A DNA stretch of 22,464 bases from JANOAR01 sp031411235 (GTDB lineage Bacteria > Verrucomicrobiota > Verrucomicrobiia > Verrucomicrobiales > Verrucomicrobiaceae), in assembly GCA_031411235.1 (NCBI GenBank), contig JANOAR010000132.1:1-22464 (forward strand). The letters are read 5' to 3'. Both the position numbers and the translations under genes were made by a program. This document shows positions 7,041 to 14,355 of this stretch, one piece after another (position 1 is the stretch's first letter; every line of letters begins with the position of its first letter). The notes beneath the pieces are model-generated. The model was not told the DNA's origin. It saw nothing but the letters and a program-made list of their open reading frames with translations, and did not search any database.

Positions 7041-7087
7041 TGAGTGCGTAGCGCCGCGTTCTGGCGAACGCGCCTACGGCGCACTCA
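7041..7087. repeat. 47-bp imperfect palindrome, REP-like
   Basis: Arms 7041-7061 and 7066-7087 around a TGGC loop form an outer 8-bp stem (TGAGTGCG / CGCACTCA), a middle block (GTAG / CTAC) and an inner 7-bp stem (CGCGTTC / GAACGCG) with small bulges. It lies in the 177-bp gap between sseB and the sigma gene, 41 bases past the SseB stop. The size, GC-rich arms and intergenic position suit a REP (repetitive extragenic palindrome) element, and it could also end or stabilise the sseB transcript. Only one copy is seen in this window. Confidence 0.65.
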
Positions 7088-7128
7088 CCAGAGTGCGGTG
7101 CTCATTGGCACGGCAGGGCGCTCGCTGG

Positions 7129-7938
7129 TCAGTCGGGCAACACGGGCCAGACGGGTTTGCACTTTTGCAGGAAGGCGATGCCGTCGGGGTTGTGGTGATC
7201 GACGATGCCGAGGCTGAGCTTCTGTACGGGGGGATTGGAGGCGCGGGCGATGATGCCGAGGTCGCTGAAGAAGGCGTCGTCGCGGTGCTTGGCCCAAAGG
7301 ACGATGCGCAGGTCAGTTTCATCGACGATGCCCGTGGCGGGATCTACGGCATGGAAGAGGTAAAGCCCGGCCAGGGCGGGGCGCTTGTCGCAGTGGGTGC
7401 GCAGGGCGCGATCCAGGTCGGGGTAGGTGTCGGCGGGGACGGCTCTCAGGGTGCTCTGCTCGGGCTTGGCCTCGCGGGAGGTGCGCTCGACGTTGCTGGT
7501 CATTTCGCCGCGTGCGAAGGCTTGGACGACTTCGGGTTGCATGACCAAGTTGGGGGCGTGGTTGGCGTTTAAAATGACGCGAATGGTGAGGGGCGCGAGG
7601 AAGCGGAAGAGGACTTCGCCGGGCATGGTGCCGAGGCAGAAGGCGGGGGCACCGTCTTCGCCGGGGATGGGCACACGGGCGGCGGAGGTGAAGATGGGGA
7701 CGTACTGGCCGCGCTTGTCGGCCCAGGCGAGCAGGGGGAGTTCATCGCCTTCGCGGATCTCGGCGACGCCTTCCATTTCGGGATGGTAGGGCATGAGGAA
7801 GTGGATGTCCTCGCGCCAAAGGGCACGCCACATGGCGGGGTGATGCACGGGGTCGTTCGAGGCTTTGAGCAGGGCTCGTTCGAGCTTATTTTCGGGAAAG
7901 AACGGACTGTTCTCCCAGTTGCTGCTGTCCTCTTGCAT
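7129..7938 (-). CDS. SseB-family protein
   Basis: A 269-residue cytoplasmic protein with the two-part SseB layout. The N-terminal domain (about 15-130, NKLERALLKASNDP, then PAMWRALWREDIHFL) is followed by a linker and a C-terminal domain (about 170-262, PDLDRALRTHCDKRP, GLYLFHAV, DLRIVLWAK). SseB in E. coli is linked to enhanced serine sensitivity, and its molecular role is not established; family members occur in type VII secretion and other settings. I see no catalytic motif. It starts 25 bases after the FHA gene stop and is probably co-transcribed with it. The start at 7938 has no clear Shine-Dalgarno. Confidence is good for the family and low for function. Confidence 0.75.
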   Translation of the reverse strand: MQEDSSNWENSPFFPENKLERALLKASNDPVHHPAMWRALWREDIHFLMPYHPEMEGVAEIREGDELPLLAWADKRGQYVPIFTSAARVPIPGEDGAPAFCLGTMPGEVLFRFLAPLTIRVILNANHAPNLVMQPEVVQAFARGEMTSNVERTSREAKPEQSTLRAVPADTYPDLDRALRTHCDKRPALAGLYLFHAVDPATGIVDETDLRIVLWAKHRDDAFFSDLGIIARASNPPVQKLSLGIVDHHNPDGIAFLQKCKPVWPVLPD

Positions 7939-7963
7939 GAGCCTATGGGTGGTGCTGAGCGGG

Positions 7964-8584
7964 TTATTCGCTGGGCTTTTCGAGTTTGATTTTGGGCATC
8001 CGATCCAGCAGATCGCCGGGTAGGAAGCCGCCTGTTTCGTTATAATGACGAACGAAGAGGCCGATCAAAAAGGCGCAGATAAATAAAATCGTGAGCAGCA
8101 TAGCCATGGCGCAGCCGCCACCTGTTTCCTCGGCCTCGGCGTAGCGCCGCACGGGGGTGATTCTGCGTTTGGAGACACTCGGGCTGGGCGCTGGCTGGGT
8201 GGACTGGAGCGACTCGGGCTTGGCCAGGATGGCGGGCGTGGGCAGGAATTTGGGGGCGGCGACGGGTTCTGCGATGGCGATGGCCACGGGGACATCGTCG
8301 CTCTCGGAGAAGATAGCTCGTACGTCGCCGAAGTGGAGGCGGTCGCCGTCGTTGAGCTTGGCTTCTTCGATCTCTGCGCCGTTGACGCGGGTGCCGTTGC
8401 GGGAGCCGATGTCCTGCACGTAGTAGCCGTCGGCACGTAGGCGGAGGGCTCCGTGATGGCTGGAGACGGAGGGCGAGGCGAGTTGCACCATGCTTTCGTT
8501 ATGCCGTCCGATGGTGACGAGGGGATTCTCCAGAGCAGTGGTGAAGCTAGTGCCGTCTTCGAGGGTGAATTTGATGCTGGCCAT
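7964..8584 (-). CDS. FHA-domain membrane protein
   Basis: A 206-residue protein. Residues 1-95 form a forkhead-associated domain, which binds phosphothreonine. The hallmark residues are present: Gly26-Arg27 in TIGRH, Ser41 and His44 in VSSHHG, Asn63 in SRNGT, and Asn68-Gly69 in VNG. A Pro/Ala-rich and then Arg-rich linker follows (about 97-150). One membrane helix at about 159-178 (AMAMLLTILFICAFLIGLF) leads to a short outside tail of about 25 residues. The FHA domain therefore faces the cytoplasm on a C-terminal anchor. No Ser/Thr kinase or phosphatase is encoded in the window, so its phosphorylated partner is unknown. It is followed 25 bases later by the SseB-like gene. Confidence 0.9.
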   Translation of the reverse strand: MASIKFTLEDGTSFTTALENPLVTIGRHNESMVQLASPSVSSHHGALRLRADGYYVQDIGSRNGTRVNGAEIEEAKLNDGDRLHFGDVRAIFSESDDVPVAIAIAEPVAAPKFLPTPAILAKPESLQSTQPAPSPSVSKRRITPVRRYAEAEETGGGCAMAMLLTILFICAFLIGLFVRHYNETGGFLPGDLLDRMPKIKLEKPSE

Positions 8585-8631
8585 GTTCAGGTAACGGGTG
8601 GGGGTAGGGCGGAAAGGGACGCGATGGATGG

Positions 8632-8661
8632 GGCTGGCTCAACTTTAAATGTGAGCCAGCC
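8632..8661 (-). terminator. Perfect stem-loop after tatC
   Basis: GGCTGGCTCA (8632-8641) and TGAGCCAGCC (8652-8661) form a perfect 10-bp stem with a 10-base loop, 21 bases past the tatC stop on the minus strand and 47 bases upstream of the FHA start. No U run follows. It probably separates the tatC and FHA transcription units. Confidence 0.6.
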
Positions 8662-8682
8662 TAGGGCTTCGAGAGATGCTGA

Positions 8683-9777
8683 TCAGTCGATGTTGCGCCC
8701 GTTGCCGGTGCGGTCTTCATCTTCGCGGGCGATTTCTTCGAGGGTTTTTTCTTCGGCGGGGATGGGCTTTGTTTCTTCGGCAGGGGGTGGCGCGGCCTCA
8801 GTGTTGCTGGGGGTGGACTTGGTGCGACGGGTGTCTTCATCGTCGTCATCTTTGTCCTCGGCGGTGCTCCAGGGGTTGTATTCTTCGTTGTCCCACTCGT
8901 CGGTGGCGGGAGGGGCAGCGATGGCTTTCTCGTCCTCTTCGAGTTCCTTGTAGTACTCGGGGTAGGCTTCGCGGTCTTTCTTTGCCATGAAGTAGGCGAG
9001 CCAAATGCAAATTTCATAGAGCACGTAGAGTGGCCCGGCCATGAGCAGCATGGTGAGTGGGTCGGTGGTTGGGGTGATCAACGCGGCGAAGATCGCGATG
9101 CCGATGATGGCGTGCGAGCGCGTGCCCTTCATGAGCTTGTAGTTGAGGATGTCGAGCTTCACGAGGGCCATGACCAGCACGGGCAGTTCAAAGGAGATGC
9201 CGAAGACAAGGACGAAGCGCGTCGAGAAAGTAATGTACTCGTTCAGCGTCCACATGGGCTTAACCCCCATGTCCGTACCGAATTCAAAGAAAAACTTCAG
9301 CGCCTTTGGGAGCACTAAGTAGTAGGAAAAACAAAGGCCAGTGAGGAACAGCCCGGCACCAATCGCGATGGCGGGGAAGATCAGCTTCTTCTCATTCGCC
9401 TTCAGCCCTGGCAAAACGAACTGCAGCAGAAAGAGCAGGAGGAAGGGAAAGGAAATGATCACAGCCGCAATAAGCGCGACATTCATCGCCGTCATGAACG
9501 GCCCCGTCGGATCCGTCGAGATCAGTATATCCATCACGCCCTTTTCATCCCGGCCGATGCCAGCCCAGATCAGTGGCTGCACGATGATGCTGACCAACTC
9601 CTTGTAGTACATAAAGGTGGCAAGACTGCTGATCAGCAGGGTGAACGCCATGCGCACGATCATGGTGCGCAGATCTTCGAGATGCTCGATGAAGGGTTTT
9701 TCGGAATCTTCAGAACCGAGATCGACGGCGATCTTGTTGCGAGCTTTGAAGGCTTTGTTGAGCAGGAATTTCCACAT
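8683..9777 (-). CDS. tatC: Sec-independent protein translocase subunit TatC with long acidic tail
   Basis: TatC is the receptor for twin-arginine signal peptides in the inner membrane and works with TatA/TatB, which are not in this window. Residues 29-265 are the TatC core with six membrane segments. Visible marks are FIEHLEDLR (29-37), the first periplasmic loop to TGPFMTAMNV, LPGL (122-125), FELPV (196-200) with the conserved Glu197, and TPTTDPLTMLL (235-245) followed by PLYVLYE. The start at 9777 gives about 28 cytoplasmic residues before the motif, slightly longer than usual. Residues 266-364 are a highly charged, disordered cytoplasmic tail (DKDDDDEDTRR, EEKTLEEIAREDEDR), which makes the protein about 100 residues longer than classical TatC. 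It lies 49 bases downstream of the Nudix gene. Confidence 0.96.
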   Translation of the reverse strand: MWKFLLNKAFKARNKIAVDLGSEDSEKPFIEHLEDLRTMIVRMAFTLLISSLATFMYYKELVSIIVQPLIWAGIGRDEKGVMDILISTDPTGPFMTAMNVALIAAVIISFPFLLLFLLQFVLPGLKANEKKLIFPAIAIGAGLFLTGLCFSYYLVLPKALKFFFEFGTDMGVKPMWTLNEYITFSTRFVLVFGISFELPVLVMALVKLDILNYKLMKGTRSHAIIGIAIFAALITPTTDPLTMLLMAGPLYVLYEICIWLAYFMAKKDREAYPEYYKELEEDEKAIAAPPATDEWDNEEYNPWSTAEDKDDDDEDTRRTKSTPSNTEAAPPPAEETKPIPAEEKTLEEIAREDEDRTGNGRNID

Positions 9778-9826
9778 AGGTCGGTGAATCAGGGTTGGGG
9801 GCGGAGGCGGAACGAATGAACGAAGG

Positions 9827-10444
9827 TTATGCTAGGCCACTGGCGACGAGTTTTGCAAAGAGTGCGAGGGTGAGGGCGGTGGTCAGTTCATTGCTGGCGA
9901 CCATCTGGCGCAGCTCGGTAGCGGTGACGTAGCGGACGGCGTCGATGCTCTCGCCGCCCACGGGCGCTGGCGCGGCGATGATGCTTACGGGCTGGGCGAC
10001 GAAGAGATAGACGTGCTCTGGGGTGAAGCCCTGGGACGGTAGGAAGTAGCCCAGCGAGCGCAGGCTCGCACCGTCGGCGAGGACGGCTCCGGCTTCTTCG
10101 CGCAGTTCATTGATGACGGTGGAAAGGATGGCTTTGTGGGTCACTTCGGCGAGTGGCAGATCAATCTGCCCGGCGGGGAATTCCCACAAGGTCTGCTGCA
10201 CGGGGATGCGCTCCTGCCTTATCAAAACGAAGCGCCCATCGGCCAGTATGGGGGCGACGGCGATGGCGGCCTTGCGCTGGGCTACCGTCCAGCGGACGGG
10301 CTTGCTGCGCCGCGTCGGTGTGAGCATCTGCACCTGCTCGATCTGGATGTGGGGATCGGCATAGACGCTCTCCCTGGCCACTGTTTGCCAACCATCACGA
10401 TCCTCCACACGGAAGAGTTCGAAGGCTGGGCTGGCAGTCGGCAT
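9827..10444 (-). CDS. Nudix hydrolase, ADP-ribose pyrophosphatase-like, with atypical Nudix box
   Basis: A 205-residue protein with the overall plan of ADP-ribose pyrophosphatases (NudF-like): an N-terminal beta domain (VYADPHIQIEQ, 28-37), VLIRQERIPVQQTLWEFPAGQID (73-95), a Nudix box and a C-terminal sugar-site part (YFLPSQGFTPEHVYLFVA, 133-150). The Nudix box departs from the strict spacing. Gly92 to Glu100 has two extra residues, Glu100 to the core has four extra residues, and the usual Arg is Asn112 in NELREEAG. The metal-binding Glu residues of E-L-R-E-E (113-117) are retained, so activity is plausible. The substrate is unknown, probably ADP-ribose or a nucleotide sugar. The start at 10444 is the first ATG, with no Shine-Dalgarno. 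Confidence 0.85.
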   Translation of the reverse strand: MPTASPAFELFRVEDRDGWQTVARESVYADPHIQIEQVQMLTPTRRSKPVRWTVAQRKAAIAVAPILADGRFVLIRQERIPVQQTLWEFPAGQIDLPLAEVTHKAILSTVINELREEAGAVLADGASLRSLGYFLPSQGFTPEHVYLFVAQPVSIIAAPAPVGGESIDAVRYVTATELRQMVASNELTTALTLALFAKLVASGLA

Positions 10445-10531
10445 GGTAGAAAAGAGGGGCGCGATACTAGCCGCGAGGCCAAGGGGCGCAACCGGGGAAA
10501 AGACTTACCCAGGCAGAGCACCATCATTGCT

Positions 10532-11425
10532 TCACCCTCGCGGATGAAACTTCCGATGCACTTCCTTCAGCCGCCGCTGATCGACGTGGGTGTAAATCTG
10601 CGTGGTCGCGATGTCGGCATGGCCGAGCATTTCCTGGATCACGCGCAGGTCGGCACCGTTGCTGAGCAAGTGCGTGGCAAAGGAGTGGCGAAGTAGATGC
10701 GGATGCACTCGCTTTGGGTCGAGTCCGGCGTGGGCGGCTCGTTCATTGACAATCTGCTGCACGCGAGCGGACGTGAGTCTGCCGCCGAGGCGTGAGAGGA
10801 ACACCCAGCTACTGGTGCGCGGCTTCACCAGCTTCACGCGCCCGTGCTCAAGGTAGCGCGAGATGGCCTCCAGCGCCCCTTTTCCCACAGGCGTGAGGCG
10901 CGTTTTGCTGCCTTTGCCGGTGACGCGGATCCAACCTTCCTCGGTGCTCAAGTTTTCCAGCCGAGCATTCAGCAGCTCGGCAAGCCGCAGGCCGCTGGCG
11001 TAGAATAGCTCTAGGATGGCGCGGTCGCGAAGGTCGAGCGGGCTGTCGCCAGCGACGGACTCAATGAGCTGCTGAACTTCGACTTCGTTGAGTGTGTCGG
11101 GTAGGTGCTGCTCAACGCGTGGCGGTAGGATGCCATCGGCGGGATCGCGAATGATAAAGCGTCTCACCGCGAGCCAACGGAAGGCCGACTTCAAGATCAT
11201 TAACTCCAGCCGTATGGTGGTGGCGGCGAGCCCGTCGCGCTTGCGCTGGGCGAGGTAGTCGGTGAGGTCGTTGGTGGAGAGGTCGGCGGCGATGGCCTTG
11301 CCGAGCTTGAGTGTCGTGAAGGCGGTGAAGGACTCCAGCACCTTGCGCACCAGTAGCTGATACCGCACCGAGAGGCCGCGCTCGGTGGCGATGTGCAGGA
11401 TGAAGGCTTCGATGGCGGCGAGCAT
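10532..11425 (-). CDS. xerD: Tyrosine recombinase, XerD/XerC-like
   Basis: A 297-residue site-specific recombinase; XerC/XerD resolve chromosome dimers at dif. The length and the positions of catalytic residues match XerD: Arg147 (SGLRLAEL), Lys171 (TGKGSK), His243 and Arg246 (HPHLLRHSFATHLL), His269 (LGHAD) and Tyr278 (IYTHV). The N-terminal SAM-like DNA-binding domain occupies about 1-105. It is not a phage integrase by length or context, as no excisionase or attachment site is seen. The start at 11425 has a real Shine-Dalgarno (GAGG at 11433-11436, 7 bases upstream) that overlaps the stop codon of the wza-like gene, which indicates translational coupling. Whether it is XerC or XerD cannot be settled without a tree. 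Confidence 0.93.
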   Translation of the reverse strand: MLAAIEAFILHIATERGLSVRYQLLVRKVLESFTAFTTLKLGKAIAADLSTNDLTDYLAQRKRDGLAATTIRLELMILKSAFRWLAVRRFIIRDPADGILPPRVEQHLPDTLNEVEVQQLIESVAGDSPLDLRDRAILELFYASGLRLAELLNARLENLSTEEGWIRVTGKGSKTRLTPVGKGALEAISRYLEHGRVKLVKPRTSSWVFLSRLGGRLTSARVQQIVNERAAHAGLDPKRVHPHLLRHSFATHLLSNGADLRVIQEMLGHADIATTQIYTHVDQRRLKEVHRKFHPRG

Positions 11426-11434
11426 GGGGCGGCC

Positions 11435-12007
11435 TCAGTTCGGCACGGTGAGCTGGTCGCCTGGGATGAGTTCTAGGCGGGCGTCTTCGCTGTTGGAGGA
11501 GCGCAGGTCGAGCGTGCGGTTGATGAGCTGACCCGAGTCGGTTTTGCGGACGAAGGAGACTTTACCCAGCTTGCCAAAGGGGGTGACGCCACCGGCCATG
11601 CCGATGGCTTGGAAGGCGGTGATGCCGGAGCGGTACTGCACGGCTCCGGTGGGGGATTTGACCTCGCCAGTGACGTAGATGACGCGTGAGTTATCCGCGC
11701 CCGTGTCGATGGAGATATTGACGGAGGGGTTGGTGTAGATTTCGCCGCTGATGTAGAGTTGCTCGATTTTGCGGGCGAGTTCCGAGGGCTTCATGCCTGC
11801 GGCTTGTAGCTCGGGCAGGTAGGAGAGCTTGATGGTGCCATTCTCACGGATGGTGTAAGTCTGGTTCATCATGGCGGCTTCGTCCGCTGGGACACCGCCG
11901 ATTTTGAAGGTGAAGGTGTCGTTGACTTTGAGGGCCAACTCGCGGGTTTGCGCCGAGAGCTGGAATGTGCCGGTGTAGAGGGCGAGAAGTAGGATGAGGT
12001 ATCGCAT
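11435..12007 (-). CDS. Polysaccharide export outer-membrane protein (Wza-like)
   Basis: A 190-residue exported protein with a signal peptide (MRYLILLLALYTGTFQLSAQ). A polysaccharide export domain follows at about 24-105 (VNDTFTFKIGGVP, TYTIRENGTIKL, PELQAAGMKPSELARKIEQLY) and one SLBB-like domain at about 108-160 (VIYVTGEVKSPTGAVQYRSGITAFQAIGMAGG). The ending LIPGDQLTVP matches the end of the family core. It is much shorter than E. coli Wza and lacks a lipobox Cys and the C-terminal transmembrane helix; such short forms are common in Verrucomicrobiota and pair with a separate beta-barrel. It lies 30 bases after the Wzz/BY-kinase gene and 9 bases before xerD, so it is part of the same transcript. 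Its role is moving exopolysaccharide across the outer membrane. Confidence 0.9.
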   Translation of the reverse strand: MRYLILLLALYTGTFQLSAQTRELALKVNDTFTFKIGGVPADEAAMMNQTYTIRENGTIKLSYLPELQAAGMKPSELARKIEQLYISGEIYTNPSVNISIDTGADNSRVIYVTGEVKSPTGAVQYRSGITAFQAIGMAGGVTPFGKLGKVSFVRKTDSGQLINRTLDLRSSNSEDARLELIPGDQLTVPN

Positions 12008-12037
12008 AGGAAGTCGAGGTTTGGAGAGGATGAAGAA

Positions 12038-14233
12038 CTAAAAGATGTCGCCCGTTTCTGCGCCAGCCTTTTTGCCACTAGCAACGGTGGCGGCACCAGC
12101 ATCTTGTTTCTTGCGCTTGCGCTTGCCGGGATCAACGCCGCCGGGGAGGTTGGTCGGCGTGTAATACGTGTAGTAGCTGGTGTAGTACTGGTACTGCGAA
12201 TCGCTGCGCACATCGACGTTGTTGAGCACGACGCCGAGGACGGTGCCACCGACGTTTTCAACGGCTTGTTTGACTCGCATCAACATCTGGCGTGGCAGCT
12301 TGCGATGCTGAACGACGATGATGGTCATATCGGCCTCATGGGCGAGTACGGAGGCATCGCTGACGCCGAGGATGGGCGGCGAGTCGATGAGCACGAGGTC
12401 GAAGCGGCTTTTCACATCGGCGATGAGGTCGGACATGCGCTGGGAGTTCAGGATGCCAGCACTGTCGGCGGGGAGCACGCCACTGGGGAGGAAGTAAAGG
12501 TTTTCGACTTGGGTTTGCAGCACCACATCTTCGAGCTGCACGTCGGTGGTGAGGTAGTTGGTGAGGCCTACCGAGTTGCCCGTGTCGAACATGGTGTGCA
12601 GGCGGGGGCGACGCAGATCGCCGTCGATGAGAAGGACGTTGTAGCCACCCTGGGCGCAGACGAAGGCGAGGTTGGTGAGGGTGGTGGATTTGCCTTCGCC
12701 GGCACCGCCGCTGACGACGGTGATGCAGTTGGAGTTGGCATTGCGGCGGTTGAATTCGATGTTGGTGCGCAGGATGCGATAGGCCTCGGCATCGGGGTTG
12801 AAGCCACTGGTTTTGTGCAGCACGCCGACGTCTTGTGGGATGACGGCGAGGACGGGGACGCCGAGGTAGCGCTCGACGTCGTCGAGGCTCTTCACGCTGG
12901 TGTCCATGTACTCCATGGCAAAGGCGAGGCCGATGCCAAACATGAGGCCGACGATAGCTCCCAGGGCAAGGTTGAGCCCGATCTTGGGCCGGGCGGGGAT
13001 CATCTCGGGCTCAGCATTGGCATAGATGGTGGCTGGGGTCTGGCCCAGTTCGATGGTGGCCTCTTCGTTCAAGAGGGTCATCTGTCGCTCGGTGGCGGTC
13101 TGCTCTTGCTGCTCCAACTCGCGCTTGGCCATGAGGTAGGTGGTGGTGGCGGCTTGTTTGTCGAGAGCTGTGGTTTTGCTATCGCTGTTGAGTTTTTCCT
13201 GTCCGGTGCGCTGGCTCTCGGCGCTGGCGAGTTTGTTCTTGAGTCCGTCGAGATGGGCTTTGGCCGCGATGCTGAGCAGGCGCTGGGATTCCTCGATCTG
13301 GCTCATCAAACCACGCACTTTTTCATGTTTCTTGCCGAGACCACTGCGGAGGGCACCTTCATAGGCGATTTTCAATTCTTGCAGCCGTGGGTACTGGGAG
13401 GCGATGACGCCGTTTTCAAGTTTGAGGGCGTAGGCGCGTTCGACGAGTTCCTCGCTGCTCAGCGAGTCTAGCCCGGCGATTTCAGCGCGGAAGGCTTGGA
13501 TGTCGGAGTCGAGCTTGTAGAGGTTCTGTTGGCGCAGAGATTCCATCATGCCTTCGGTGGTCTGGACTTCGCCGCCGTAGGTTCGGGCTCCGGGGCCGTT
13601 GCCAGAGATGGTGTCGCCGACGATGCCTGCTTCTTTTTTGAGAGCCTGGACTTTGAGCCGTGTTTCAGCCGCGCGCTTGTGCGCATCGTCGATCTGTTTT
13701 TGCAGCACTTTCAGCCCGGCGGATTTGCCTGCGACGGCCACTTCGACGCGCATTTTCATGTAGCTGTCGGCGACCTTGTTGGCGATGTCGGCGGCGAGCT
13801 GCGGGTCTTCGTCGTAGAAGTCGATGCTGACGAAGTCGCTCTTCATGCTCGCCTGGGGTTCCAGGTTGGCGATGAGCTTGGCCTGCGCCTCGCGGTTGCC
13901 TGGCAGGCCCCAGCGCTTGGCGAGATCGAGTTCGGCGATCACTGGCTCCAGCGTTTTGGGCTGAGTGATGGTTTCAAATTCGGTCTTTGCCCAAAACTCG
14001 GATTGAGCGAAGGGATCGAAACCAGAGTTGCGCATGTCCACATTCACGGACTGGGATTTGCGCTCGATCTTCATCGACACATGGCCGCGGTACTTGCGCG
14101 GCATGATGTAGGTGATGATGGCCGCCACGGCGAAGACCAGCAGGAAAGACAGCATGATGGGCCCGATGCGGTTTTTGACGACTTGCCACGAATCCATCGC
14201 GTGACGTTGCATTTCCATGCTGTTTTCATTCAT
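12038..14233 (-). CDS. Exopolysaccharide Wzz/BY-kinase (tyrosine autokinase, Wzc-like)
   Basis: A 731-residue inner-membrane protein that couples polysaccharide chain-length control to tyrosine autophosphorylation. The Wzz-like region has membrane helices at about 25-43 and 420-440. Between them lies a long periplasmic coiled-coil part (about 150-400). The cytoplasmic kinase domain has Walker A GGAGEGKST (509-517), Walker A' LLIDGDLRRP (534-543) and Walker B LVLIDSPP (613-620). It ends in a tyrosine cluster (seven Tyr at 681-691, YQYYTSYYTYY), the usual autophosphorylation tail, then a basic tail. It precedes the wza-like gene and follows the outer-membrane barrel. The start at 14233 has no Shine-Dalgarno. 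Polysaccharide synthesis genes are not in the window. Confidence 0.93.
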   Translation of the reverse strand: MNENSMEMQRHAMDSWQVVKNRIGPIMLSFLLVFAVAAIITYIMPRKYRGHVSMKIERKSQSVNVDMRNSGFDPFAQSEFWAKTEFETITQPKTLEPVIAELDLAKRWGLPGNREAQAKLIANLEPQASMKSDFVSIDFYDEDPQLAADIANKVADSYMKMRVEVAVAGKSAGLKVLQKQIDDAHKRAAETRLKVQALKKEAGIVGDTISGNGPGARTYGGEVQTTEGMMESLRQQNLYKLDSDIQAFRAEIAGLDSLSSEELVERAYALKLENGVIASQYPRLQELKIAYEGALRSGLGKKHEKVRGLMSQIEESQRLLSIAAKAHLDGLKNKLASAESQRTGQEKLNSDSKTTALDKQAATTTYLMAKRELEQQEQTATERQMTLLNEEATIELGQTPATIYANAEPEMIPARPKIGLNLALGAIVGLMFGIGLAFAMEYMDTSVKSLDDVERYLGVPVLAVIPQDVGVLHKTSGFNPDAEAYRILRTNIEFNRRNANSNCITVVSGGAGEGKSTTLTNLAFVCAQGGYNVLLIDGDLRRPRLHTMFDTGNSVGLTNYLTTDVQLEDVVLQTQVENLYFLPSGVLPADSAGILNSQRMSDLIADVKSRFDLVLIDSPPILGVSDASVLAHEADMTIIVVQHRKLPRQMLMRVKQAVENVGGTVLGVVLNNVDVRSDSQYQYYTSYYTYYTPTNLPGGVDPGKRKRKKQDAGAATVASGKKAGAETGDIF

Positions 14234-14257
14234 AAGTGGGAGGAATTAGAAGTCAGT

Positions 14258-14271
14258 AAAAATTAAGAATT
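14258..14271 (-). repeat. Two heptad units upstream of the BY-kinase gene (degenerate)
   Basis: On the minus strand 14271 to 14258 reads AATTCTT, AATTTTT. Further down, at 14257-14234, the sequence keeps the composition (ACTGACT, TCTAATT, CCTCCCA) but not the motif. It may be a decayed member of the array family at 1592 and 6286, but two units could arise by chance. Confidence 0.35.
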
Positions 14272-14279
14272 TAAGTGCC

Positions 14280-14320
14280 AAAAAGGCCTCGATCACAGTC
14301 CTTGCGGCGCGGGATCGAGG
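14280..14320 (-). terminator. Intrinsic terminator-like hairpin after the beta-barrel gene
   Basis: CCTCGATC (14287-14294) and GATCGAGG (14313-14320) form a perfect 8-bp stem with an 18-base loop. On the minus strand it is followed by CCTTTTTGG, so it has a short T tract (14280-14284). It starts 36 bases beyond the beta-barrel stop and 47 bases before the BY-kinase start, and would separate the two transcription units. Confidence 0.5.
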
Positions 14321-14355
14321 GTTGGGGGTGTTGTCGTGGTGGGAAAGGGAGGCGA

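Noticed and set aside
10532..11425. Phage or integrative-element integrase
   Set aside because: The catalytic residues align with XerD to within one position, and there are no phage genes, excisionase or attachment repeats around it.
12104..13471. Long open frame (455 codons) on the plus strand opposite the BY-kinase
   Set aside because: It is an antisense shadow in a GC-rich gene: composition is Gly/Val/Asp/Glu-rich with no domain, and the minus-strand kinase motifs are unambiguous.
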